A stretch of DNA of 64,000 nt from the NCBI RefSeq assembly GCF_000210295.1, contig NC_026738.1, forward strand, positions 310,001 through 374,000, written 5' to 3'. Below, in pieces: positions 30,901 to 42,154 of the stretch. The notes beneath the pieces are model-generated. The model made no database searches, had not been told where the DNA came from, and saw only the letters and a list, made by a program, of their open reading frames with translations. The translations under genes were made by a program, and so were the position numbers. This DNA comes from Trypanosoma brucei gambiense DAL972 (taxonomy: Eukaryota > Euglenozoa > Kinetoplastea > Trypanosomatida > Trypanosomatidae). The number at the start of each line of letters is the position of its first letter. The stretch's first letter is position 1.

Positions 30901-33124
30901 GAAACCTCAACCGGTAGGTCGTTGCAACTCCTCGATAGTGCTTTCGCTAAAGCGTGCCGTCTTGCTGAATCCTCGCCTTGCGCAGGCCGGTGGGAGGAGG
31001 TCCCGTGAAAGCGTGCAAATGGGATTAAGCACGGCTTCTCGCTCTGCTGGAAACCGCAGTTCGGTGTCGGGAAATTCAAGTTCAGGAGGGGGAGGCGCAT
31101 CCGTCGGCCCGCAGAAGCTACATGAACTCATCAAAGCTATCGAGAGCAAGCTAAAGATTGTCCAACATACAAGGGACACATGCAGTGTTTGTCTGTATCT
31201 TTTGGGCGACAAAGAGGGAGGGAACGTCCCTGCTGAGGAACTGCCGACTCGCCTCTTGCTGCAAGCACAGGACTTATTCTCCGGACTGACACAAATACAG
31301 AACTTGGATTTAGGTGACGAAGACGATGAGCCCAACGCCGATGACAAGTCAAGCGAGGGGAATTCTTTGGTTGGCAAGCCGTCTTGGATAACCTCAAGGC
31401 TGCTGAAAGTTGCTAAGGTCTTTAGGTCGCTTCAGTATATCAACGAGTCTATGAAACAAAGGGAGGCTGTCGCTGAAAAGCAGAGAAGCTTCTTGCTACT
31501 GGATGTAAATGAATTACGGAACACCCATGCGGAAGAAAAGCGGCGGCTTCAAGATATGCTGGAGGGTGCGAAGGTGCAGCTGCGGGAGCGCGACCTTAAT
31601 ATCAAAGACATGCAGCAGCAGAATGCTATTTTGCGGGCGGATTACGACAAAGCCTGCGCGGAAAGTAAGCATATGACTCTAGAGTTGAATGAAATGCGCG
31701 GGACGCTGGATGATCTTCAGCATTGGTTGGAGGGCGTAGAAACGGCCGCTGGGGTTGTGCGCAGGTCATCAGCTGCTGTCTGGGGCCAGATTTGTAGCGT
31801 TGAGCAGAAGTTGACAGAAAGATTATCCACATTTATTCCTACAGATCACGGGCACTATAGGCGAACGAGTAAAACTAACGTAGAAGAGAAAATGGAGGTG
31901 TCGCTAACCGCAAGAGAAACCGGGGGGGAAGTGGAGTTGGTACCTGTTTCGGGTGGAAAGCTAGTGGTACAGCTGGTTGAGGATAGCGCTAGCTGCTTGA
32001 GACAATGTGAGGAGTCTCTTCAACTGTTGGAGCGTCCTCTTATTCTCGTGCCTGCCTTGAGTGAATGGATAAAGCAACAATACTTGTCTCTAAAAGACAA
32101 TGTATCACACGCTGAGGAGGAGGTTCGCTCAATCCTGCGCAGTTGCTACCGGAGTGCGGCCGATCTGCTATATGATAAACTCCGTGCCGTGCAGCGTCAC
32201 AGGGAAGCGGAGCTTGAACTTGATGCGTCCCATGCACGCTGGCAAGGGCGGTTGCGGGATATTGAGGCAGCTCACAAGGAACACACTGCTGTACTGAACC
32301 GCCGGCTGGCAACAATGTGGGACTTGACTACTCAACAAGATGTGCTGCGCGCCGAGACGGCCAGATGGCAGGCCTGTGCGGAGGCGGCGGCAGAGGAAAC
32401 GGAGCGCTTGCGAGTGTTGCTTCGTGCCGCTGAGTCCAGAGAGGTGCCCCAGCCTACTGAGGTTGTTAAAATAATAGAAGTTGAGCCACCTAGAGCACCA
32501 AAGCCATCTACAAGGGAGGTTTCTATTATGACAGATTTACTCATTGTTGAGGAGCCTGCTGTACCCGATTACGATGAGGCAACTGATGTGTTGAAGATAC
32601 GGGCAGAGCTTTCAGATGCTTTGGAATATGCCAAGCATCAGGCGGATGACGCTGCGCGCTGTCGCTCTTTGATGCAGGAGCAACTCCACTTGTTGGATGG
32701 TGGTCAGGGGGCGGTTGTGGATCCGTCACTTTCGCTGGGAAAGTTGATTGAAACACATAAGAAGCGCCTCCTGATGCACGTGGATGAGCGTAGGAAACTT
32801 CTTGAAGCTTGGCAGACTGCACAGCACAACATTTCCCGGCTAAAACAGGAAATCGATGAAAGGGAGCGACAACGCAAGAAGGAAACACGAGAACTGGAGA
32901 CACAAATTAAGGAACTACGGGTGAGAGTGCAGCGAAAGCTCGAAATGGATATGATCACGGAGCGGCAAATTGCGGAAGCAGAGCGATCGATTGACCGGGA
33001 GTTCGAGGAGTTGTGCCGCCGAGCCTTAAGCGGCCTGTCTGTAGCTGCGCATTTGCAACAGTTGCGCAGTTCTCTGATGGCGCGGATACGCATGCAAATG
33101 GAGGCACAGCGTCCCAGACACTGA
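24944..33124 (+). CDS. giant coiled-coil protein with PH-like N-terminal domain and 417-residue tandem repeats
   Basis: This 2,726-residue protein is not one I can name. Residues about 85-262 look PH-like, with alternating strands (ELWYIAGE, RHRLVVWSSW, YYYFGVEFTCLY, RRVMMFATD) and a closing helix with Trp (LITWLQFLSDVE), interrupted by a basic insert. A disordered Ser/Thr-rich stretch follows, then a Lys-rich coiled coil at 395-507. Residues 508-1459 are 2.3 copies of a 417-residue Glu/Ala/Leu/Cys-rich helical unit, nearly identical in DNA. Residues 1460-1775 are encoded by T/G-rich DNA and contain a Cys/Val/Leu-rich helical region. A Ser-rich linker follows, and the last 600 residues are coiled coil again. 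A role in the cytoskeleton, flagellum or its attachment zone is an inference from architecture only. Copy number may differ between strains or assemblies. Confidence 0.85.
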   Translation: MPGLLKWKKRCSPVAMRPSRGLVPSPRKSPSKQRSSAHSAAAGEECYELQAVPSVIPALQAISAVRRAGALMARVMSPTADRIEGELWYIAGEYGPGKGNAAAPQWVTCDRHRLVVWSSWCGQGRIIDTVSFDRLRLILNFSHAHTHKVCQRQAPVTRYSAAKNFSLPSARGSRSPPQTFRRGTTTFARKKKLGAIATGRIRAYGGTSMPRYYYFGVEFTCLYRTEDGRNHRRRRVMMFATDVQHDLITWLQFLSDVEVKKVRETVCGGGSQGTKRARKSKQCMSPNVSYFLNESDCTAVDTSNETSLASSSPLDIDTTMDPAVAPSRASDREVEAPGQSIFSLFSSTVTDPTKSPSPQPIEKEQSEEVISNGSLLDISLHNNESPQLAARPHTPKKKKASLKKVKKKTYEELRNERMMRENTELKKKNEELKKEIKVATDKITELQRNHQASERTNRYAEEECEHLRDSLLKVEKQKANLAKKLSESTGNEFQLQKQAVELHATLEEQAACIRALSEQIAAADAYLRDAEGECGSLAGLLGLSTAEDGGDLGTGSGGLSLSNGALRIAERLRLACSAVHDLEQELKASRERERASIEECDRLRNELQKLESQRSDLEESLNAAEALECALRRQLHESLEEVRSAENALSAAEQALRCIPSGMDQYARDADGGSVSNDDSRELPTLALPARIEGVTRQACEFRDEMYKRHQELLDLVARGVCNEDALARVRELRCAKEAVETELQDTLREAEKRLCVVTACEGVLGETLCSDVVEQRQAELLCALRADVAEACGVSGSHVIDATIADDGSNVTFRVAHPYCVPAAAVLARVDSCAFDRVRRVNKWSCGDSEAVSFAEEDEAEREFVAVGTPAGEAFLARITELSGRFASVNGELRAAEDALAERPAVVVCGLEQRVSETNATVEEQAACIRALSEQIAAADAYLRDAEGECGSLAGLLGLSPAEDGGDLGTGSGGLSLSNGALRIAERLRLACSAVHDLEQELKASRERERASIEECDRLRNELQKLESQRSDLEESLNAAEALECALRRQLHESLEEVRSAENALSAAEQALRCIPSGMDQYARDADGGSVSNDDSRELPTLALPARIEGVTRQACEFRDEMYKRHQELLDLVARGVCNEDALARVRELRCAKEAVETELQDTLREAEKRLCVVTACEGVLGETLCSDVVEQRQAELLCALRADVAEACGVSGSHVIDATIADDGSNVTFRVAHPYCVPAAAVLARVDSCAFDRVRRVNKWSCGDSEAVSFAEEDEAEREFVAVGTPAGEAFLARITELSGRFASVNGELRAAEDALAERPAVVVCGLEQRVSETNATVEEQAACIRALSEQIAAADAYLRDAEGECGSLAGLLGLSPAEDGGDLGTGSGGLSLSNGALRIAERLRLACSAVHDLEQELKASRERERASIEECDRLRNELQKLESQRSDLEESLNAAEIPEQILRGHVDSFLCRVFTSLKCLRDVVAGFAVFMCSDVDVDGSPFLSLGQEGTLEKNIDLSLYRLELLVPTIDVLCRGLVGLCRFYEADRLSLMNGLTGLGVEPGGLVLNSVIPCADARCSLSGTLVDIVSAAGDISVVGDFGGNDNSVAEGGTKSLLQAVGVWQTSVEEFSAEEQCSYSKVVAGIVGGFRDEGIAARRALVNVRKALEGKVPCRDDVIDGNVVASQGSDLETSEGREVVRLIAEQRKSVLFALTSLLSSVSADGVERAMRLSKNVPFSDLVLLLRHECVNVSKAFMSLNAIVQEGSNIAIVTSGECGESSQPGSSVTGFTEVKGDNVVPSKTSAAIENVSSPDLAPSQSAGGEGGKLHTGKGPASASDSAMDSTVASAGICAVDGTPSHSTSLSRCPSVAAEDTDERADLLFSIRDFVEAEEASGKPLAIVQQVREHIHARTEELQQLRTAAVKSVETLSGDPLPAGAKPYDVAGALLAAVKTTSDSIGGVHALLSGVTLEEAPAQATRSLKPKAKPQPVGRCNSSIVLSLKRAVLLNPRLAQAGGRRSRESVQMGLSTASRSAGNRSSVSGNSSSGGGGASVGPQKLHELIKAIESKLKIVQHTRDTCSVCLYLLGDKEGGNVPAEELPTRLLLQAQDLFSGLTQIQNLDLGDEDDEPNADDKSSEGNSLVGKPSWITSRLLKVAKVFRSLQYINESMKQREAVAEKQRSFLLLDVNELRNTHAEEKRRLQDMLEGAKVQLRERDLNIKDMQQQNAILRADYDKACAESKHMTLELNEMRGTLDDLQHWLEGVETAAGVVRRSSAAVWGQICSVEQKLTERLSTFIPTDHGHYRRTSKTNVEEKMEVSLTARETGGEVELVPVSGGKLVVQLVEDSASCLRQCEESLQLLERPLILVPALSEWIKQQYLSLKDNVSHAEEEVRSILRSCYRSAADLLYDKLRAVQRHREAELELDASHARWQGRLRDIEAAHKEHTAVLNRRLATMWDLTTQQDVLRAETARWQACAEAAAEETERLRVLLRAAESREVPQPTEVVKIIEVEPPRAPKPSTREVSIMTDLLIVEEPAVPDYDEATDVLKIRAELSDALEYAKHQADDAARCRSLMQEQLHLLDGGQGAVVDPSLSLGKLIETHKKRLLMHVDERRKLLEAWQTAQHNISRLKQEIDERERQRKKETRELETQIKELRVRVQRKLEMDMITERQIAEAERSIDREFEELCRRALSGLSVAAHLQQLRSSLMARIRMQMEAQRPRH
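26465..27715 (+). repeat. 1,251-bp coding repeat, copy 1
   Basis: First unit of the in-frame array (residues 508-924). It matches the following unit base for base except at least one change (Thr codon at about 26576 versus Pro in copies 2 and 3). The unit is 417 codons long and contains most of the protein's Cys residues. Confidence 0.9.
27716..28966 (+). repeat. 1,251-bp coding repeat, copy 2
   Basis: Second full unit (residues 925-1341). The near-perfect identity with copy 1, also at third codon positions, shows very recent duplication or continual homogenisation. Confidence 0.9.
28967..29320 (+). repeat. 1,251-bp coding repeat, partial copy 3
   Basis: The first 354 bp of the unit (residues 1342-1459), ending sharply at ...GCAGCCGAG; unique T/G-rich sequence starts at 29321. 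It shares the Pro codon of copy 2 and has one private change (CTG to CTT at about 29054). Confidence 0.9.
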
Positions 33125-33765
33125 GGCGATAGTAGTCGTGACGGCACTGTACGGTATTATCCGCAGAGTCATGGACGAATCTGCTGGTTTTGTTCTATGG
33201 ACTTTCTGTGTCCGTCCATTAACTGCCACGATTTCGATTGAACTTCACGTCGCTATGTAAAAAAAAAGCCTTTATGTAGCCTGTGAAACAGGGGCGGGGG
33301 AGGGGACAGAGCCGTTCCGTACTGTAAACAGAGGAAAATATGCAACACACTGTTTCTTTTAGATATTCGTTCAATTTACTTTTATATGTTCTTTCCGAGC
33401 GGTCGCGACCCTCCGTCCCTGAGTCGAAAGCGAATCAACAACAGGGCTATTCTACTCTCTTTTTCTCCATGCCATGCCAACGACTATGTAATATTCGTCT
33501 TATTTACTGCATAGCATTGTGTGGCAGAGCCCGTCAGTCCCACATTTTTTTCCACTCGTTCTCTGCTTAATTGTTCACTGCTATGGCGCAATTGACTACT
33601 TCCCCCCTCTGTATTTTCATTCTGTTTCAACATATGTTTTGTCCACGCGTTGCCACGCCACTAAAAAGGGAGGAAGAAGGTAAAAGAGAAGGAGGAGAGC
33701 GGGCGCGAAGCAAGGTAAAAAGGGAAATAATCGGAAAGGAGAAAAGGGCCAACTAAGTTAAAAAG
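33125..33765 (+). other. intergenic region
   Basis: No gene supported. It is pyrimidine-rich around 33440-33640 and purine-rich (AAGGAGGAGAG-type) in the last 100 bases before the next ATG, which fits a splice tract followed by an A/G-rich leader. Confidence 0.6.
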
Positions 33766-34704
33766 ATGTGCGGAAAGGACAGCGGTGTCGAGGAGCGGAA
33801 GCTTCAGCATCCGCACCGTGTACAGCAGTTCACCGCAGGGGTTGCGCTTTCTGATATTGCAACCGCAGGTGTAGTAGGTTTCACTGCCGCCATTCCTATT
33901 TCCATTGTGGACTACAGTATCATGGCTCGCGTTGCCGGCGTGACGAACAGCAGTGGACGTGTGTTATGGGAGGGCATGAGAACACTGTTCCTGCGTCCAC
34001 ACCGCTTTTTCATTCCGTGTGCAGAGAACAAATGCGCTCCAGTGTTTGGTGCGTGTTTTACGGTATACAGCCTTACATTCTGCACTTCTAACCTTACGAA
34101 GAGCTATTGTGAAGCAAAAGGTTACACACCTGAGCGGTCCAATTTAATCACGGGTTTAGCCGGCGGCGCCACCAACACACTCATGACCATGTGGAAAGAT
34201 AGCCTTATCCTTCGCATCCTGCCCCCAGTAGGGGGTGCATCTGCGGGTTCAGGGCGGCCTAAACCAGTGCCGTGGTTGACACGTGGCCTTTTTGTTGGCC
34301 GTGATGTCTTCACATGTTTAGCCGCTTTCACCATCACACCCATGGTGGCAACGTGGTTGACAAATTACTTCTGGAATGCCAAAGAAAATGCCAAACTCAC
34401 TCAGCCGCGGCCGCTGGAGGGGAAGACGCATATTCCGCTTGCGACCGTCGACCTCGCGCAGCTCATAACGCCCACAGCACTGCAGACAGTTACAACATTT
34501 ATGCACATTTTTGCCATTCGTTACCGCCAGACGTATCCCAACTTCACATTTGGTGATCTTTCAACGAGCTTGCGGGAAACGTACCTCTCTTCGTTGATTC
34601 TGCGCATTGTGCGTATTCTTCCGGCGTTTGGTGTTGGCGGCATTCTCAACCGCGAACTTCGTTCTGATCTTCAGGACCGTGTGGAAGGTCCGGCATACCA
34701 CTAA
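33766..34704 (+). CDS. divergent mitochondrial carrier-like membrane protein
   Basis: This 312-residue protein has the length of a mitochondrial carrier (three repeats of about 100 residues). The repeat logic is partly visible: each third has a helix opening with Gly/Ala-rich sequence and a Pro (TAAIPISIVDY; GLAGGATNTL), a loop with WEGMRTLFLR-type sequence, and a second hydrophobic helix. The third ends ETYLSSLILRIVRILPAFGVGGILNREL, resembling the carrier motif in which a Gly-Leu-Arg segment precedes R-PAxGxxxxxNE. The canonical PX[DE]XX[KR] motifs are degenerate, so this is either a non-transporting relative or an unrelated mitochondrial membrane protein. There is no signal peptide or N-terminal presequence, as is normal for carriers. 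The gene has C-ending codons suggesting good expression. The location in the mitochondrial membrane is inferred. Confidence 0.65.
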   Translation: MCGKDSGVEERKLQHPHRVQQFTAGVALSDIATAGVVGFTAAIPISIVDYSIMARVAGVTNSSGRVLWEGMRTLFLRPHRFFIPCAENKCAPVFGACFTVYSLTFCTSNLTKSYCEAKGYTPERSNLITGLAGGATNTLMTMWKDSLILRILPPVGGASAGSGRPKPVPWLTRGLFVGRDVFTCLAAFTITPMVATWLTNYFWNAKENAKLTQPRPLEGKTHIPLATVDLAQLITPTALQTVTTFMHIFAIRYRQTYPNFTFGDLSTSLRETYLSSLILRIVRILPAFGVGGILNRELRSDLQDRVEGPAYH

Positions 34705-37693
<2,989 letters not shown>

Positions 37694-39670
37694 ATGCACA
37701 TTCGCACTACCACTCCAGTTCTCACTAGCTTAACGTCTTGTAACTTTGGAACTTCCTCTTTAGGGGATACATCGCCGTATTGCATGGCATTACGACCGTT
37801 CCCGTTGGGGAACACACCGCTGCATGCCGTCATTCGGCGTTCTGCTCGTGAATTTGAATGTGTTGAGGCGGGAATTGCCTCGAATGCTGTTCGTTCACCT
37901 TCGACTGCATCATGGGTTTCTGCAGAGTCCCTTGATAGTATCATTTCACTGGTTAACCGCACATCTGAAGAAATGGAGGTGGATCAACTCATTTATCGCC
38001 TCTGCCGTTCCCTTTACCATGTGGCCAAGAAAAAATCTGCACAGATCCACTGCCACCCCAACCACCAGGAGCGGCAACAACAACAGCAGCAAGCCAGCAG
38101 CAGCGGCTGGCGTTCCGTCGAATGTGAGGGTCACTTCTCCAACATGCGCGGCCGTGAGGACTGGTGCCCGTTGTTGCACCTCTTTGATCCAAGGAGTTAT
38201 TATAAGGTGATGGGGCAACCGAGTCAACACGACGGGTGCAAACTTTGTGGTGATGTGGTGGGTACAGAGAGCAGTCCTGAAGGTGTTTCGCAGTGGCTGA
38301 TGAGCGAATTGAGCGTAACGCGACTTACGGGTGGCAACAGCAACCACGTGTATCGGCTGGGCCACGCTTCTTTCCCCAAGAAAGCTGTTCTTCTGCGCGT
38401 GTATGGTGATGGTGGTGGGGGTGACGTGATTGACCGGGCCCGGGATATTAAAGTGATGCGACTTATGAGCAAGTCAGAGATGGGTCCAGGCTTATTGCAT
38501 ACTTTCCACTGGGGCCGCGTTGAGGAATTTATGGATGGTGTGTTGACGTGCACAACGGAGAAGCTCCTTACTTCTCCATCCCTACTTGCTGATGTGTATG
38601 GAGGTTTAAGTAAGATGCATCAGTTGGATTACACGCCGCTTCTGCCAGAAAACATGAGGACAAAGGGGATGTCTAACGGGCATAATTCATCTCAGAGTGT
38701 GAGCGACACGGTTTCTAAATCAGGTGGTGGACAGGAGGGACCTGACGGCACAGTGGGGGGCGTGAATGAGCTGGAAAGCACTTGTCATACCTCTTTCGAG
38801 CGTGTATGTCTCCGGTTGCTTAGGTTAGTGTCCTTGAATGTGGTGGAGGAACACCGTCACTCGCTTGAGAGCTGGTTAGCTGGTGAGGTCATGTTCGTGC
38901 GAAGGGAACTGCAATATCGTGGGATACCGGTGGTGTTGTCACACAACGATCTAAACCCTGGAAACATTCTTCTTTCCGATGGAGCAGGAGAGGTCAGCGG
39001 TACCGTCTTCAGTGACGAGGAGCTGAGAGTGGAGAACACACCGTTGTCAAAGCGTTATGTGACCCGAAAAGGCAAAAACATGAACCTTGTGGAGCGCCGT
39101 GGTTTCCTTTTTATTGATTTTGAGTACGCGGATGCCAACTACCGCTGCTTCGACCTTGGGAACACGCTTTGCGAGCTGGACTACGACTATACCCGTGGAA
39201 CAGAAGCGGGAGGCCGGGGATTCATCAAATATCTTTTTGTATTTCCCCCGCCCGCAATGGAGGAGGCATGGCGTGGGCTCGGGGAGGAGTACCCCCGCAT
39301 GCCGGAGCTCATTTATGATGCCTGGCGTCGTGGCGTGTGTGATGGATCGTCGGATATCGGCTCTGTGGCTTTGCTCGCCGTGAGACGTTACTTCGCAGAG
39401 CGGGACAATGTGCCACTTGAAACTGTGGAACTCAGTGAAGCTCAGGTTGGGGAGGTGCTGCTTGGTATGCTCGCCTCGCATCTCTATTGGACAATCTGGT
39501 CGATGACAATGGGATCTGCACCGGATAATTGCGTTGAATGCGAGGACTGCGATGATCAGATGTTTGCTGTAGGCGGAAGTGGGCTTGATTACATGCGATA
39601 TGGTGAATGTCGTCTGCGGGAGTACATTGCTCTGCGTGGTTGGCTCGCAGAGAAGGGGCTTCTTTCCTGA
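37694..39670 (+). CDS. choline/ethanolamine kinase
   Basis: This 658-residue enzyme of the choline/ethanolamine kinase family phosphorylates choline or ethanolamine with ATP in the first step of the Kennedy pathway. The diagnostic residues are present: a nucleotide-loop segment LTGGNSNHVYRLG, the Brenner motif LSHNDLNPGNILL with catalytic D419 and N424, and the choline-kinase motif FIDFEYADANYRCFDLGN with metal-binding D475. About 210 N-terminal residues precede the kinase core and include a Gln run (QQQQQQ) and a Cys/His-containing stretch; this is longer than usual. An acidic/Gly/Ser insert lies at about 320-350. T. brucei has two such kinases, and from memory the one using both choline and ethanolamine maps to chromosome 5, so this is probably that enzyme. 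Substrate choice cannot be read from the sequence. Confidence 0.92.
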   Translation: MHIRTTTPVLTSLTSCNFGTSSLGDTSPYCMALRPFPLGNTPLHAVIRRSAREFECVEAGIASNAVRSPSTASWVSAESLDSIISLVNRTSEEMEVDQLIYRLCRSLYHVAKKKSAQIHCHPNHQERQQQQQQASSSGWRSVECEGHFSNMRGREDWCPLLHLFDPRSYYKVMGQPSQHDGCKLCGDVVGTESSPEGVSQWLMSELSVTRLTGGNSNHVYRLGHASFPKKAVLLRVYGDGGGGDVIDRARDIKVMRLMSKSEMGPGLLHTFHWGRVEEFMDGVLTCTTEKLLTSPSLLADVYGGLSKMHQLDYTPLLPENMRTKGMSNGHNSSQSVSDTVSKSGGGQEGPDGTVGGVNELESTCHTSFERVCLRLLRLVSLNVVEEHRHSLESWLAGEVMFVRRELQYRGIPVVLSHNDLNPGNILLSDGAGEVSGTVFSDEELRVENTPLSKRYVTRKGKNMNLVERRGFLFIDFEYADANYRCFDLGNTLCELDYDYTRGTEAGGRGFIKYLFVFPPPAMEEAWRGLGEEYPRMPELIYDAWRRGVCDGSSDIGSVALLAVRRYFAERDNVPLETVELSEAQVGEVLLGMLASHLYWTIWSMTMGSAPDNCVECEDCDDQMFAVGGSGLDYMRYGECRLREYIALRGWLAEKGLLS

Positions 39671-41637
39671 GTTTTTTCCCTTTCCCTTTCAAAGAGGAAA
39701 AAAAAAAAGACATAAGGAAAGAAAGCAAAAGGAATAAAAACGAGAACGAGTGAATAAGTATGTGGGTGCCTAGGGTGAAGTGACACGGTTGCTTCCTTTT
39801 TTCCTCATCTTTACCAGTGCTGTTGCCAATAATGTTCCAGTTTCAATGGTAATTTACGGTGATAGTTATCATTATTATTTTTACCACTATTGCTGTTATC
39901 ATTATCGTCGTCAACATAATTATCGTTACTGTTGTGATGTGGTTTGTTAGGGTGGGGGGGCGAGGGGGGTTAAGTCAGCCTCGGCCGTTTTCCTTCTTCC
40001 AACGCAAACCGCGACCCAATCGCGTTAAAAACGGCGATGGTTTGCTTTGCTTTGTTCGTAGTTTTCCATTGTTCTTGTTTTCCATTACATTCTTTTTTTC
40101 CATCTTTTGCCCTCTATCGTATCACTTTAGCTTTTCCTATAGTTTGAACTACTCATGAGTGGGTGCTCACCGTCTTCCATTAACTCTTATTACCGTGTGC
40201 CGCCATTTATTTTGCAGCATCTGGGGTTGTTGTTGTTGTTGTTGCTATTTGGCGCGCATGTGTGCCCGTGAGAGAGGTGACTTGAAGTAGAATGGAAAGA
40301 ACCGGATATAACAAGTGCATACGAGTCTATGAATATGAATATTGGTTAAGTGCCGTATATCTGCTTATGCATATATACATTGTTTTTTTGTTTTTTGTAG
40401 ACACTGGCACCTACGGCGGCTCCGTGTGTGTTTGTGCGCCACAATTATCTCTGCTTCATTCCACATCGCAACACACTTCATAAAATTTCTCACCCCTCGG
40501 GAATAAAAGGAATGCAAACAAAATCGTAATGAAACAAAACGATTAAAACGAAGAAAAAAAGGAAATTGGAAGGCGGAAGGATGAGGGAAAGTTGTAAGGG
40601 GGAGGTAAGGAGCGGATGAAGAGTGAAAGGTGCTATTGGAAAGACGCGTTACTCCCTTTTTTGTGCTTTTGCATTTGTTTTAGCGTGCATATATATATAT
40701 ATATATATATATATGAATATACGTGTGTGCAGTGTGTGTATTGTGTGCATGGGAAAGTACAAAAAAAGAAAGGAATTCACTGAAAATGAGGGGAAATAAG
40801 AGGGAACATGTGCGCGGGAATGATGTAGGAAGAAGTAAAGATAATAATAACAGTAATAAACGTCAGTAAAGAATGAAAGGTAATACGAGAAAATAAAAGG
40901 AATAGAGAGTCTGGAAGGAGGGGGAGGGGGCGGGAGCCGCTGGTGGGTGGCTTCGGCAGATTCACACGAACCAGAGGAGAAGAAACGAGCGAGGATGCGA
41001 GGATGCGAGGATGCGAGGAATTGACGGATTTCTCTTTCTTTCTTTCTCAACATCTCATCATCATCATTATTCCTATTATTCCTATCGTTACCATTATTAT
41101 TACTATTATTATTATTGTCACGGTTACTCTACCCCCTCTTTTATTTGAACACCACAAGCGAATTATAGATTTATGTTTCTTTCCCCTCCTTCTTTCCTTT
41201 GGTTTGGACGCGGCTCACGTGCCTTTTCTGTGCTTTGTTTAAGCTCCGCCCCCTTCCTTCTCCTACTGCATGCCTCTGCCAGTGGAAGACACGTGCTTCT
41301 AATTTTATTATTATCATCATCACATTGCTGTGATTATTATTATCATTATTTCTCCCGTACTTTTTCCGTTTTCGTGTTTTACTTCCAAGCATTCGCATTT
41401 TTCAATCTCTCTCTATATATGTTGGAGAGGCCTGACCTTCTTTTAAAAGTCCGATTTTCATATCCCTTTCTTCGTCTTTGCGATAGTTTCACAAACACCT
41501 GCTGATTTTTCCTTTTTTTCCTTCATTTTCATGTCTCATTCATTTCCTTCTTTTTCTGCTCTTAGTTGTCGCCTCCTTTTTTAGTACCACTTACACATTA
41601 CAGGCATATACATAATTGTATACGGTCACTTATAGTG
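39671..41637 (+). other. intergenic region
   Basis: No gene supported in about 2 kb before the small ORF at 41638. It contains TTATTATC-type repeats (39865-39940 and 41055-41120), a TA microsatellite at about 40688-40714, purine-rich blocks and a final pyrimidine-rich stretch that ends in the acceptor at 41583-41584. Confidence 0.6.
41540..41584 (+). promoter_or_regulatory. predicted trans-splice acceptor for the 46-codon ORF
   Basis: A T/C-rich run (TTTCCTTCTTTTTCTGCTC..., then CGCCTCCTTTTTTAG) ends with AG at 41583-41584. This would give a leader of about 53 nt before ATG 41638, a normal trypanosome geometry. A second AG lies at 41602-41603. Confidence 0.5.
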
Positions 41638-41778
41638 ATGGGAGAAAAGGATTCTGTGGCGTATGAGCTGCTGCTGAAGGAGTATTGGACCCGCCGTGAG
41701 CTCATTCGGCGAGAGGAGGGCCGTTTGCATCAACTGCAACGTATTATTCTTCAAGTGCATAACTTACTGTGGATGTGA
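41638..41778 (+). CDS. candidate 46-residue helical microprotein
   Basis: ATG 41638 opens a 46-codon frame ending TGA at 41776-41778. The predicted peptide (MGEKDSVAYELLLKEYWTRR...) is charged and amphipathic with no repeats, ends LLWM, and uses codons like neighbouring genes (CTG, GAG, CGC), unlike the low-complexity frames of the spacers. A strong pyrimidine tract and AG sit about 53 nt upstream. The last 17 codons, from Leu30, are included in the 430-bp direct repeat, and in the second copy they follow an in-frame TGA, so that copy is a fragment. I do not recognise a family. It could instead be the remnant of a longer gene. Transcription and translation data would settle it. Confidence 0.45.
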   Translation: MGEKDSVAYELLLKEYWTRRELIRREEGRLHQLQRIILQVHNLLWM

Positions 41779-42154
41779 GAGCACTGGCGATGCTGTGGTC
41801 ATGTTTAGAATCTTTTTCCTCCTCTTCCTCACTCTCTTTCAGTACACTGCAGCCATACAGCCCGAAAGACTTGCAGAGAGCATCAGTAAATAATATATGT
41901 AATATGTTTAATGTTTGTATGTGTGTATGCTTGTGAAGGGAGATGTGATATGATCGATGGGAATGTTTGGTTTACATAACAGCAGTCGTTGAACAGAGTT
42001 GTGTACGGAATTATTGAAAGGAAAGTAAGAAGAAACAATAGTGAGTGTCATCACCACCGCAAAGGTGCCAATTATTTCCTCCTCCCTTTCAGCACCTTTT
42101 TGTATTTTATAACTTGGGGTGGTGTATTACTCACCATTGGAGCAGTTACGTTTA
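41725..42154 (+). repeat. 430-bp direct repeat, copy 1
   Basis: It matches 47382-47811 without gaps (shift 5,657 bp). Two mismatches were seen: C at 41861 versus T at 47518, and T at 42088 versus C at 47745. The unit starts inside the 46-codon ORF at Leu30 and covers its 3' flank, including a strong pyrimidine tract ending in AG at 41841-41842. Confidence 0.95.
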
